DNA of 64,000 nt from Gammaproteobacteria bacterium (GTDB lineage: Bacteria; Pseudomonadota; Gammaproteobacteria; Burkholderiales; Nitrosomonadaceae), in the NCBI GenBank assembly GCA_015709635.1, contig CP054180.1, positions 1,984,001-2,048,000 of the forward strand, read 5' to 3'. Shown one piece after another: positions 53,100 to 61,667 of this stretch (positions are counted from its first letter, which is position 1; each line of letters begins with the position of its first letter). The translations under genes were made by a program, and so were the position numbers. The notes beneath the pieces are model-generated. The model saw nothing but the letters and a program-made list of their open reading frames with translations, had not been told where the DNA came from and made no database searches.

Positions 53100-53163
53100 G
53101 CAATCAGCGTGATATGTGTGCAGCTGTAAATAAATGCAGCTGCACACATATCACGTTGATTGC
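53100..53163. repeat. 27-bp-stem hairpin
   Basis: Arms 53100-53126 and 53137-53163 are complementary with a single mismatch; loop of 10 bases. It lies at the 3' end of the decayed LprI-like gene and is bordered by short A/T runs, so it may act as a terminator or be the end of a small mobile element. No known family recognised. Confidence 0.75.
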
Positions 53164-53490
53164 TTTTCCAATTTGCTTAAGCGTTCTTTGAGGTGCTGAA
53201 TCCGTTCCAAGGTTCGCGATTCAAGTCAGCTTAATGCTTCATCTCCTATCCTGACGCTCGCTCCTGCAATCCGCATTTTTAAATCGATTCCAATATTTCT
53301 GGGACATTCTTAGATTCTCTTTATCCTCATTCGTCAATTTCTCCATCAATTGTTTCTGAACTTCTTTCAATTCAAGCTGGGAAGTCTGGTATCCCTCCGC
53401 TTTCTTGGTTTGAGCAAATGTTAAGCCTGCCGACAACCCCATTAAAATGATTATTGACTTAAGCAGATCTCCTAAAAGGTATTTTTTCAT
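53151..53490 (-). pseudogene. Decayed LprI-like (DUF1311) secreted protein
   Basis: Starts as an 83-codon frame (53239-53490): signal peptide (IIILMGLSAGLTFAQ) and a helical body with LRMSQKYWNRFKNADC, resembling the conserved W..(Y/F)..(A)DC core of lysozyme-inhibitor LprI/DUF1311. After about 53268 the protein-like sequence continues in the next frame (GASVRIGDEALS, then a TGA near 53229, then LESRTLERIQHLKERLSKLEKQ, stop at 53151), so a frameshift plus an internal stop seem to have broken it. Alternatively the 83-residue version is all that is made. Confidence 0.55.
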
Positions 53491-53668
53491 TACTATTCTC
53501 CCAACTTTTCAATTAATGAGTTTTGAATCGTCTTCTGTAAAAGCACAACCCAGCCATGAGAGATAGATTCTTCACAAAAAATTTACAAATAACAGTAAGC
53601 TGACACTCCCCAGTTCCGACACTACCTCAACCAATGGCATCAGTGCCTTTTGGCAAGTTTCCAACTAA
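53491..53668. other. Intergenic, nothing recognised
   Basis: About 180 AT-rich bases upstream of the LprI-like pseudogene; probably its promoter region. No gene, hairpin or repeat was recognised here. Confidence 0.3.
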
Positions 53669-54222
53669 ATCACTACTCGTTGCCGTCGCGGTGAGCTCCC
53701 AAAGATCCTGTTACTCTTAAAAAAAACAACAATATCCGGGACGCAACGAAATAATACCGCCAAAATCTGTCACCTCACCGAACAACTCAGAGCACTTTAT
53801 CCTTGCGCGGCGGACTACGCCCTGAAAATTGCAAGACTCGCCACGGAGTTCTACAGCGCAGAAAACACGAGAAGTACAGCGGTGGCGCAAATATGCGATG
53901 GATAAGGATGAATTGCATATCAATGCAATTAAGCACATTGGCGAAATCATGGAACGGACTTGATCCGTTCGAGAAAACAGCAATTGAGATTCTGGAAGCT
54001 TATCAAAAGTCACAGAAATCCCAAGAAAAACCAAGCCAAGTCCCTGAAACATCACAAGCACAGCAAATACTGCAACAAAAAATCTCAGACGCTTTACCTC
54101 ATGATCTGGATCATCCTGAGTCCTTAGAAACTCACGAACAAGAAAAATCAGCGCAAGAGAGAGAAAAACAAGAACAACTATCGCTGGAAAATCCATTGGA
54201 CACCAATCATTCCAAAAATTAA
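53669..54222 (+). pseudogene. Unrecognised ORF broken by frameshifts
   Basis: Protein-like sequence moves between frames: KICHLTEQLRALYPCAADY (about 53760-53815), QRWRKYAMDKDELHINAIKH (about 53878-53937) and DPFEKTAIEILEAYQKSQK (about 53963 to 54019) then a Gln/Glu-rich tail to the stop at 54222. The last part is in the 139-codon frame beginning at 53803. No family recognised. Frame changes suggest decay; low confidence that these pieces were one gene. Confidence 0.35.
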
Positions 54223-54257
54223 TTCAGATAATGGTAATGGTTGGTTGGAATAATTAA

Positions 54258-54593
54258 TGTGCGATTTTCCGCTTTGTGCGGCTGCTACATAATGCCGGAA
54301 AAATAGCACCTGACAGCGTAGTTTATACAGATTGTTATCGCAGTTACAATGCGCTTGATGTGAATCATTTTTACCATGAACGGATCAATCATTCCACACT
54401 CTTTGCTCAAGGTAAGAATCACATCAATGGCATTGAGAACTTTTGGAATCAGGCTAAATGCGTCTTAAGAAAATACAATGGCATTCCTAAAGAATCATTT
54501 CCACTGTTTCTCAAAGAATGCGAATTCAGATTCAATTATGGAACACCTAAACAACAACTAAAAATACTCAAACTTTGGACTCAGAATGAACAA
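54258..54593 (+). pseudogene. IS1595-type transposase C-terminal remnant
   Basis: About 105 codons of an ISXO2-like transposase: DSVVYTDCYRSYNAL, then HYHER-like FYHERINHS, NHINGIENFWNQAKCVLRKYNGI and FLKECEFRFNYGTPKQQL, the usual end of IS1595-family transposases. The 5' part is absent and the 3' end runs into the IS200-type hairpin at 54594, so it was truncated, the latter by the IS200-type insertion. Confidence 0.75.
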
Positions 54594-54613
54594 CCCCGCC
54601 GCAAGCAGCGGGG
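54594..54613. repeat. IS200-type end hairpin (tnpA 3' side)
   Basis: CCCCGC / GCGGGG stem with an 8-base loop immediately past the tnpA stop codon; same sequence as the first hairpin of the short element at 20723. Subterminal hairpins of this kind are the recognition structures of Y1 (TnpA) transposases. Confidence 0.75.
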
Positions 54614-54615
54614 TA

Positions 54616-55023
54616 TCAGAAGAGAGCGAGTTGTCTGTCTTCGTATAACTGCTGATAGACATCTCCCTGCTTTCTAACGTAATTTCTTATTGTGTCCTCA
54701 TCGCCATGACGGCCAACTGTGCTGACGAAATAACCATCAGTCCAGAATTCCCCGCCCCACAACTGTTTCTTCACATGAGGGCACAAGCGAAACACCTCCC
54801 GCGCCGTGATGCTCTTGATCAGTATTACCAGTTTTGTGACACTGTATGCGGGAACCGACTGCACCAGAAAATGCACATGATCCTTATCCGTACCGATCTC
54901 CATGAACTTCAACTGGTAACGCCGTTCGAGATCTAAACAGACATCCCGCAACACCCCATCCACAGCCTCGTCAAATACGGCGCGGCGATATTTCGCCGGA
55001 AACACCAGATGATAAAGCAGCAC
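54616..55023 (-). CDS. tnpA: IS200/IS605-family TnpA (Y1 transposase)
   Basis: 135 residues. HUH motif as DHVHFLVQ (about residue 48) and catalytic Tyr in RNYVRKQ (about 114-120). Y1 transposases move single-stranded DNA by recognising end hairpins. The ATG at 55023 lies only 24 bases from the IS-B insertion (55047), so its promoter region is displaced; the coding region itself is complete. No tnpB/IscB partner is present. Confidence 0.88.
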   Translation of the reverse strand: MLLYHLVFPAKYRRAVFDEAVDGVLRDVCLDLERRYQLKFMEIGTDKDHVHFLVQSVPAYSVTKLVILIKSITAREVFRLCPHVKKQLWGGEFWTDGYFVSTVGRHGDEDTIRNYVRKQGDVYQQLYEDRQLALF

Positions 55024-55046
55024 CGTTACATTATGGCTCTTATGTA

Positions 55047-56636
55047 GTCATCCCTGCAAAACACTTAGAGCCTGCATGAACTGCAGGAATCATCAAATTT
55101 TAGACGGCATTGATCCCTGAGAATTTATACTATTCGCATCAAAACACTGAGAGAATCAAGAGGAACTGAAATGCCGACCGATGATTTTTTCCGAGCGCGT
55201 CTCGATCAGATAATTGATCTGCGTCATCCCCTGGCAGTGCTGTCGAATCGACTGCCGTGGGCTGATATTGAAGCAGCACTTGTCCCTGCTTTTGAGCGTA
55301 AAAACCGTCAGGGTGAAGTGTTGGAGATCAACGATCTTTTTGGCACAACATTGGCGATTGCCAGTGGGGGCGTGAGCACTGCGGGTCGCCCCCGCTTGCC
55401 GATCCGGTTGATGGCATCGTTGCTGTATCTGAAGCATGCGTTCAACCTCAGTGACGAAGAGCTGGTGGTTCGCTGGTCGGAGAATGTGGTGTGGCAGTAT
55501 TTCAGCGGCGAGGAATATTACACATCGAAGTTGCCGTGTGATGCCACCCAGATTGGCCGTTTCCGCACCGCCATTGGTGAAGCTGGTGTTGAGAAGCTGG
55601 TGTTGAGAAGCTGCTGAAGGCAACGATTGACACTGCGGTGCACACCAAGGCGGTCAAACCGGCTGAATTCAAACGAGTGATTGTTGACACGACAATTCAG
55701 GAAAAGGCAATTGCGCATCCGGTGGATAGCCGGTTACTGGAAATTGCTCGCGGCAAGATTGTGCAAGCAGCCAGACGGGCTGGCATCACCTTGAAGCAAA
55801 CCTACGCCAAAGAAGGCAAGGCGCTGCGCCGAAGGGCAGGCGGCTATGCCCACGCCAGGCAATTGCGGCGTCTGCACAAAACCGTTAAACGCCAACGCAC
55901 GATCCTTGGTATCGTGCTGCGGGAGATCCAGCGCAAACTGGCAACCGTGACGACGGTCTGTGCCGCATCGCTGCAGCAATTGACCACGCTATTGGAACGG
56001 GCAGGACGGATTCATAAGCAGCAACCCAAGGACAACAACAAACTCTATGCATTGCACGCACCGGAAGCCGAATGCATCGGCAAGGGCAAAGCACGCAAAC
56101 CTTACGAGTTCGGAGTTAAAGCCGGCATTGCTGTTACGCACAAAAGCGGCCTGATAGTCGGTGCCAGAACCTTTCCTGGCAATCCCTACGATGGTCATAT
56201 TCTCCACCAACAGCTCGAACAAACGCACAGGCTACTCGAAGATACCGGATCAATACCGAAGCAGGTTATTGCCGATCTCGGGTTCGGGGAGTGGATGCTG
56301 ATAATCCGGCAGTGGAAATCATCCATCGCGGCAAGTACAAGTCGCTGACGAAACCGCAGCGGCGCTGGCTCAAGCGCCGGCAGGCCGTGGAACCTGCAAT
56401 CGGGCATCTGAAGTCGGATCACCGAATGGATCGCTGCTGGTTACCAGGTCAGTTGGGTGATGCACTGCACGCTGTGTTATGTGCGGCTGGCTACAATCTG
56501 CGCTGGCTGATGAGAGCTATACACCGTTTGGGCATCAAGAATTCTTTATTGCGACTTGCGCTGCTGCAACTGATCAACACCTTTTACACAAAACGTTCGT
56601 TTGTCGGCATGACTGTGTGAATTTTGCAGGGGCGAC
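55047..56636 (+). mobile_element. IS-B copy 2, frameshifted
   Basis: 1590 bp, the same element as 50567-52143 with a 14-bp tandem duplication and a 1-bp deletion (net +13). Flanked by a perfect 6-bp direct repeat TATGTA (55041-55046 and 56637-56642). It interrupts the IS200-type element upstream of tnpA. Confidence 0.88.
55171..56620 (+). pseudogene. IS5-superfamily transposase, two frame disruptions
   Basis: Equivalent of the 478-residue transposase at 50691. A 14-bp tandem duplication (unit CTGGTGTTGAGAAG) near 55590-55612 shifts the frame after about residue 145. Loss of one C near 56286 (TTCGGGG versus TTCCGGGG) shifts it again. Three partial frames result (55171-55617, 55638-56348, 56291-56620). 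A few substitutions (e.g. Pro to Ser near 55477) accompany them. Confidence 0.88.
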
Positions 56637-56667
56637 TATGTATATATTCGCTCACACGAATATATTA

Positions 56668-56681
56668 CGCCCCAAGGGGCG
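56668..56681. repeat. IS200-type end hairpin (tnpA 5' side)
   Basis: CGCCCC / GGGGCG stem with an AA loop; same as the hairpin at 20786-20799, including similar bases to its right (GGGGAAT... then AGATT). Marks the other end of the split IS200-type element. Confidence 0.7.
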
Positions 56682-56773
56682 GGGGAATAAATCCCGGAAA
56701 GATTTAACCTGATCTACTACAGCCCCAAACTAAAATATCAACAGGAGGCAAAAACCAACTCAGTCCGGTCCAC

Positions 56774-57095
56774 TTATCCACAGAAGCGTAGTATCCTGCG
56801 CTCTGTTTCCCCTTGGTCATTTTTTAACCGTAATGGCTGTCAATTTTAAACCGGTATCAACACTTACACCTTATTTCATAAAAAGTTTTTTTCATTATCC
56901 ACAAATTCTGTGGATAACTTTGTTAATAATAGCTTGTTTGAATAGTTAACCCGCAAATTTCTAAGGATTTTCCTTAGATTGGTTATTTATTTAACACCTT
57001 AGTTATTTATGAATTATCAATCAGTTGTAGGATATTTTTTATTTTAATCGGATGATATCAGAGTGATATCCATCATTTTTTAAAACTGTGGATTA
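56774..57095. other. DnaA-box cluster in AT-rich region
   Basis: Three perfect DnaA boxes: TTATCCACA at 56774-56782 and 56895-56903, and the reverse complement TGTGGATAA at 56909-56917 (the last two form an inverted pair separated by 5 bases). A one-mismatch box (TGTGGATTA) lies at 57087-57095. The surrounding 350 bases are strongly AT-rich with no gene. The arrangement resembles an origin or a DnaA-titrating/regulated site; dnaA itself is not in the window. Confidence 0.6.
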
Positions 57096-57400
57096 TTTGA
57101 AATGTCAAGCAAAAAATAGCAGCGCTCTTTGATCATAAAATAGTCATTTATATCAATTTAAACCACTAATGAATAATAAGTTCTTATTGTGACTCGCGCT
57201 TTAATCAGCAAAATCCGGAGACATCCTGAAAGTCGGAAGGCTATGAATTGCAAGCTCGAGAAGCCTCCAATAAAACGGATAAAGTCCACTATAAACTTTT
57301 CGCTCACATTACCGATAAATGCTGTAAGTTTTAGACCAAGGGATTGATCTGATTAGATTAAATCCAATATTTACAACAATACTTTGACACAATTATTCCT
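57096..57400. other. AT-rich intergenic remainder
   Basis: About 305 bases between the DnaA-box cluster and the small membrane protein gene. No coding frame with protein-like composition, tRNA or repeat was recognised. It presumably includes the promoter of the gene at 57401. Confidence 0.3.
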
Positions 57401-57748
57401 ATGCCAAAATTACGCCTCAAAATCACCAAACAAAGAGCAAACAAGCATCCGTCTCAAACGCACAATTTTCTTAACGATGCCAACCGTTTCACACAAGAAA
57501 AATTCCACAAGATACTCGACAATGATGTATTGCCTTTGATCATCGCACCATCCATTTTTATCATCTTTGCAGGTCTGGAATGGTGGCGCTGGTATCTGGA
57601 AATACCGACACCTATTCCGCTTCTTTTAACTATCATCGCACTGAGCTTAGGCGTATATTGCTCTTATAAGTTATTGGGGCATAAGAAAAATGGGGACAGA
57701 CAAAAAGACTTACGGACAACTATCAATCAACATCCTGAATTACATTAA
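57401..57748 (+). CDS. Small membrane protein, unknown
   Basis: 115 residues, not recognised. A basic N-terminus (MPKLRLKITKQRANKHPSQ), about 30 soluble residues, then two membrane helices (LPLIIAPSIFIIFAGLEWW and PIPLLLTIIALSLGVYCSY), and a short basic tail. No ribosome-binding site is clear, but composition and the helix pair look genuine. Confidence 0.6.
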   Translation: MPKLRLKITKQRANKHPSQTHNFLNDANRFTQEKFHKILDNDVLPLIIAPSIFIIFAGLEWWRWYLEIPTPIPLLLTIIALSLGVYCSYKLLGHKKNGDRQKDLRTTINQHPELH

Positions 57749-57840
57749 GCACATCAGAAGCTTAATCAATCCAGTGCACTTCGCACGTTACTCTCAGCAA
57801 GCTATGCTTGATTGATTCTTAAATAAGAACAAATTCCGGA

Positions 57841-58209
57841 ATGCCTGCTAAAGTGTATTACAACAGTGCCTGTCCTGTTTGCAATGCAGGAATAAAGAAT
57901 CAACGCCAACGCATGCAATTGTGCGGTATCAAAAACATTGAATGGGTAGATGTACATAACAACCCGGATATGGTGTCAGAGACAGGCAATCCGCTGGAAC
58001 AAGTTCGCGAGCGACTACACATCAAGGACGATAGTGGTGAATTGCATATTGGCATCGACGCTTTCATTCATCTTTGGCAGCGAACGCCAAATCAGCGTTG
58101 GCTGGCAAAGCTGTTGCAATTGCCGGTTATCGGATCACTGGCGCGTTATGCCTATAACGGTTTCGCCCGGCTGCTTTATCGCTGGAACCGGGCGCTGAAA
58201 CACTGGTAA
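57841..58209 (+). CDS. DUF393 (DCC) thiol oxidoreductase-like protein
   Basis: 122 residues with the DUF393 start VYYNSACPVCNAGI carrying a CxxC motif (residues 11-14), IEWVDVHNN and the family's C-terminal GIDAFIHLWQRTPNQRWLAKLLQLPVIGSLARYAYNGFARLLYRWNR. Predicted thioredoxin-like fold; activity untested in most members. Standalone gene, divergent to nothing; pyrC is convergent downstream. Confidence 0.85.
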   Translation: MPAKVYYNSACPVCNAGIKNQRQRMQLCGIKNIEWVDVHNNPDMVSETGNPLEQVRERLHIKDDSGELHIGIDAFIHLWQRTPNQRWLAKLLQLPVIGSLARYAYNGFARLLYRWNRALKHW

Positions 58210-58240
58210 TTTTCCTTGCAAGAATATTCCCGACGTCACG

Positions 58241-59278
58241 TCACACCAATTTCCAGCTTAGATTGGCACCGGCATATAGCGGCATCAACGAATCTCCGGC
58301 AAAATCCAACTGTTCCGGGACAATCCAGCTCTCTCTCTTTAGCGTAATCGTACCTTTATTGCGCGGTAATCGATAAAAATCCGCACCATGAAAGCTGGCG
58401 AATGCTTCCAATTTATCCAGCGCCCCCGCTTGCTCAAAGGCTGTCGCGTACAACTCGATAGCGGCATGCGCGGTAAAAATGCCTGCACAGCCACAGGAAT
58501 TTTCTTTGCTCGTCTGTCCATGTGGTGCGCTATCGGTACCGAGAAAAAATTTAGGATTACCCGAAGTGACCGCCTCCAGCAAAGCCTGGCGGTGCATTTC
58601 GCGCTTCAATACTGGTAAGCAGTAATAATGCGGACGGATGCCGCCTTGAAAAATCGCATTGCGATTGAACAGCAGATGATGCGCCGTAATCGTGGCGGCA
58701 ATATTGTCGGATGCTGCTGTTACAAATTGCACCGCATCGCGCGTAGTGACATGCTCAAACACCATACGTAAACCTGGGAAACGCTGTGCCAGCGGGGCAA
58801 GTATCCGGTCGATAAAAACTTGCTCGCGGTCGAAGACGTCCACATCGGAATCCGTCACCTCACCGTGCAGCAACAAGGGTAGGTTGTTTTGTTCCATTGC
58901 CGCCAATGTGGCATAGCATTTGGCGATATCGGTCACACCGGCATCCGAATTGGTCGTCGCACCTGCCGGGTATAACTTCACAGCGTGCACTACCCCGCTT
59001 GCTTTCGCGCGAACAATTTCCGCCGGCGAAGTATTATCCGTCAAATACAATGTCATCAAGGGTTCAAAGCCGGATTGCAGCGCTGCTGGCAAAGCAGCCA
59101 GAATTCGTGCGCGGTATGCCAGCGCCATGTCGACTGTAGTCACCGGTGGCCGCAAGTTAGGCATAATGATGGCGCGGGCAAATTGTTTCGCCGTATGCGG
59201 CAGTACAGCACATAATTGTTCGCCGTCGCGCAAATGCAAATGCCAATCGTCGGGGCGGGTAATGGTAATACTGGTCAC
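58241..59278 (-). CDS. pyrC: Dihydroorotase
   Basis: Third step of pyrimidine synthesis. 345 residues, of the E. coli-type (class II) dihydroorotase: metal-binding DDWHLHLRDG (about residues 10-19), PNLRPPVTTV, the carboxylated Lys region HAVKLYPAGATTNSDAGV (about 95-112), LLLHGEVTD, and FFLGTDSAPH. Complete. Confidence 0.95.
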   Translation of the reverse strand: MTSITITRPDDWHLHLRDGEQLCAVLPHTAKQFARAIIMPNLRPPVTTVDMALAYRARILAALPAALQSGFEPLMTLYLTDNTSPAEIVRAKASGVVHAVKLYPAGATTNSDAGVTDIAKCYATLAAMEQNNLPLLLHGEVTDSDVDVFDREQVFIDRILAPLAQRFPGLRMVFEHVTTRDAVQFVTAASDNIAATITAHHLLFNRNAIFQGGIRPHYYCLPVLKREMHRQALLEAVTSGNPKFFLGTDSAPHGQTSKENSCGCAGIFTAHAAIELYATAFEQAGALDKLEAFASFHGADFYRLPRNKGTITLKRESWIVPEQLDFAGDSLMPLYAGANLSWKLV

Positions 59279-59329
59279 GATTGTTTCCCGATAGTGATGG
59301 TGGCCGTTATTATAGCGCAGGCTTGGATG

Positions 59330-60190
59330 CTATCCGGAGTTGCCTGCCGCTTTTAAATCCAGCGCCAGTTGATAGAGCACTTTCTTGTTTTCACCGCTAA
59401 TCTCTGCGGTCAGTTTAACCGCCTGCTTGAGCGGCAGCTCGGCCAGCAAACAGATTAAAGTATGCTGCGCCTGATCGCTAATTCCGGGTTTATTCGCAGT
59501 TTCCGCACCGGATAGCAATAAAACAAACTCCCCTTTTTGCTGATTGGCATCCGCTTGCAGCCAATCCAATACCTGTTGCAGCGCCCCGCAATGAATGGTC
59601 TCGAATAATTTGGTTAACTCCCGGGCGATGGTCAGTTCGCGATCCGATCCGAAAACCGCGAGCATATCCGTGACACATTCCAGAATGCGGTGCGGCGCTT
59701 CATAAAAAATCAACGTGTACGGATACGATTGCAAGGCTGTCAGCTCGCGCTTACGCAATCCGCTTTTGGTCGGCAAGAAACCATAAAATAAAAAATGAGG
59801 ATTCATGATGCCAGCGGCCGACATCGCACAGATAGCTGCATTCGCGCCGGGAACCGGAACAACCCGGTAACCCTGTGCACGCACCTGCCGAACCAAAATC
59901 GCACCGGGATCGGAAATGCCCGGTGTACCCGCATCGGTCACCAAGGCCACACTTTTTCCGGATTCCAGCAGAGCCACTATTTTGCCAGCGGCTGCCGCCT
60001 CATTGTGTTGATGCAAAGTCACCCATTTTGCCGTCGTAATGGCATGCGCTGACAGCAGATGTTGAGAATTTTGCACATGCTCCGCGGCAATCAGGTCAAC
60101 TTTTGCCAGAATATCCAGTGCACGCGAACTGATATCGCTTAAATTTCCTATTGGGGTGGCAACCACATATAATGCACTTTTTTCCAGCAT
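59330..60190 (-). CDS. rsmI: 16S rRNA (cytidine-1402-2'-O)-methyltransferase
   Basis: About 286 residues of the tetrapyrrole-methylase-like fold: ALYVVATPIGNLSDISSRALDIL at the start, SVALVTDAGTPGISDPG (about 85), VPGANAAICAMSAAG and FYEAPHRI. Three in-frame ATGs (60199, 60193, 60190) are possible; 60190 gives the family's usual start MLEKSALYVVATPIG. Divergent from the lpoA gene with essentially no space. Confidence 0.92.
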   Translation of the reverse strand: MLEKSALYVVATPIGNLSDISSRALDILAKVDLIAAEHVQNSQHLLSAHAITTAKWVTLHQHNEAAAAGKIVALLESGKSVALVTDAGTPGISDPGAILVRQVRAQGYRVVPVPGANAAICAMSAAGIMNPHFLFYGFLPTKSGLRKRELTALQSYPYTLIFYEAPHRILECVTDMLAVFGSDRELTIARELTKLFETIHCGALQQVLDWLQADANQQKGEFVLLLSGAETANKPGISDQAQHTLICLLAELPLKQAVKLTAEISGENKKVLYQLALDLKAAGNSG

Positions 60191-60199
60191 CATCCTCAT

Positions 60200-61318
60200 A
60201 TGCCTCGTTTATTGACAATTCTCGCGGTATTGCTTCTGGCACTATACGGCAACCCGGCAGCCATAGCCATCGAGATGGAGGAAGCTTCGCAACCGGAAAT
60301 TGTGTCCGGGCCGGTAATCGTTTCACATATTGCGCTATTGCTACCGCTCGAATCCACCTCGTTTGCAGAAGCGGCGAACGCCGTCAAGGAAGGATTTGAA
60401 ACCGCTGCGCAACGCGGACAATCGTTATCGCTGACAATCCGATTGTACTCAACCAGCGACGATCCGCTCGATATCATGATGAACTATCACCATGCTGTGA
60501 TTTCCGGCGCGGCATTTGTGGTTGGCCCGTTAACGCGCGATGGCGTATCGGCGATCGCTTCCAGCCAATCACTTGCGGTGCCGACGCTGACTCTCAACAC
60601 GACCGACAGCCATCACACTCTGCCCGCCAAGTTGTATCTCTTTGGTTTACAAACCGATAGCGAAGCCGGTCAAATTGCGAAATTAGCGCTCGCGAGCGGT
60701 AGAAACCATGCGGTTATCATCGGCGACGACAGCGCCCTATCGAAACGCTTGCAGAATGCATTCAAACAACGCTGGCAAAGCGAACATGAAAAAACCGCCG
60801 AAGCGCTGCGCTATAGTGAAAATCCGCTAGTGCTGCAAAAGTTGCGCGATATGACGACCGGTAGCGAGCGGCTGGCATTTCTGGCGCTGGATGCCGCCAA
60901 GTCGCGCATCGTACGCGCCTATCTCGATCCGGAAGCACCGGTCTACGCCACGTCACAGATCTTCACCGGCATCGATAATTTACTGCTCAATAGCGACTTG
61001 AACGGCATCCAATTTCTCGATATGCCCTGGCTGCTGCAACCGGACCACCCCGCGGTGATGGCGTATCGCCACACCGGCAAAACCAGAAATACCGAAATGG
61101 AGCGCCTTTATGCATTGGGAATTGATGCCTTCCGCTTGATGACCAAACTGCTGCAGCAGCAATCCGCCAATGACATTGCCTTAGACGGCGTCACCGGTAA
61201 TATTCGCTTCGCCCCCCCCAGCCTCTTTATACGCGAACCCATTGCGGCGCAATTCGACAATGGCAAAGTCCGATTGCTGACACCACCCGCAAATACACCC
61301 GAAAATGAAGGGCAGTGA
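60200..61318 (+). CDS. LpoA/LppC-like penicillin-binding protein activator
   Basis: 372 residues with a signal peptide (MPRLLTILAVLLLALYGNPAAIA) and a periplasmic-binding-protein-like domain (HIALLLPLESTSFAEAANAVKEGFETAAQ, VVGPLTRDGVSAIA, IFTGIDN). E. coli LpoA activates PBP1A from the outer membrane as a lipoprotein; here no lipobox Cys follows the signal peptide and the TPR-rich N-domain is absent, so it is probably a soluble periplasmic version. Gene order rsmI-lpoA-yraN is conserved. Confidence 0.85.
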   Translation: MPRLLTILAVLLLALYGNPAAIAIEMEEASQPEIVSGPVIVSHIALLLPLESTSFAEAANAVKEGFETAAQRGQSLSLTIRLYSTSDDPLDIMMNYHHAVISGAAFVVGPLTRDGVSAIASSQSLAVPTLTLNTTDSHHTLPAKLYLFGLQTDSEAGQIAKLALASGRNHAVIIGDDSALSKRLQNAFKQRWQSEHEKTAEALRYSENPLVLQKLRDMTTGSERLAFLALDAAKSRIVRAYLDPEAPVYATSQIFTGIDNLLLNSDLNGIQFLDMPWLLQPDHPAVMAYRHTGKTRNTEMERLYALGIDAFRLMTKLLQQQSANDIALDGVTGNIRFAPPSLFIREPIAAQFDNGKVRLLTPPANTPENEGQ

Positions 61319-61643
61319 CGCCGAACAGATCGCCGTATCGTATCTGCAACGGCAAAACCTGGCGCTTGTGACGCAAAACTACCGCTGCCGCTTCGGTGAA
61401 ATCGACTTGATCATGCGCGACGGCGCAACCCTGGTTTTTATCGAAGTCCGTATGCGATCAAATGCGACATTCGGCGGTGCCGCTGCCAGCATCACACCGG
61501 CCAAACAAGCCAAACTGCTACGCACCGCGCGGCATTATTTATCCCAATTCACCAGCGAACCGCCTTGCCGGTTTGATGCGCTATTGTTATCGGGTAATCA
61601 TGGACAGGAAATTGAATGGATCAAGGATGCTTTTGGGGAGTGA
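61305..61643 (+). CDS. yraN: UPF0102 (YraN) family protein
   Basis: 112 residues with the YraN endonuclease-like core: AEQIAVSYLQRQNLALVTQNYRCRFGEIDLIMRDGATLVFIEVRMR and the C-terminal RTARHYLSQF...CRFDALLL. This PD-(D/E)xK-like fold has the acidic residues GEIDLI and FIEVR; function unknown. Start overlaps the lpoA stop by 14 bases. Confidence 0.93.
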   Translation: MKGSDAEQIAVSYLQRQNLALVTQNYRCRFGEIDLIMRDGATLVFIEVRMRSNATFGGAAASITPAKQAKLLRTARHYLSQFTSEPPCRFDALLLSGNHGQEIEWIKDAFGE

Positions 61644-61667
61644 TTGCTCATTTTGAATTCATTTCTA

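Larger units (their letters stand above)
54594..56708 (-). mobile_element. IS200-type element split by IS-B copy 2
   Basis: One end hairpin at 54594-54613, tnpA, then IS-B copy 2 (55047-56636 with 6-bp duplication), then the other end with hairpin 56668-56681. Without IS-B the element is only about 520 bp. The exact outer limits are approximate because IS200 elements make no target duplication. Confidence 0.65.

Noticed and set aside
53717..54196. 159-codon minus-strand frame with hydrophobic stretches
   Set aside because: Hydrophobic segments arise from the complement of a Gln/Glu/Lys-rich plus-strand sequence; no ribosome-binding site or family pattern.
52958..57400. A copy of the ssrA 3' end as right attachment site
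   Set aside because: Searched by eye for the GGTTCAATTCCCGCC and TCCACCA stretches downstream of the island and found none; serine recombinases may leave very short att identity, so the right border stays open.
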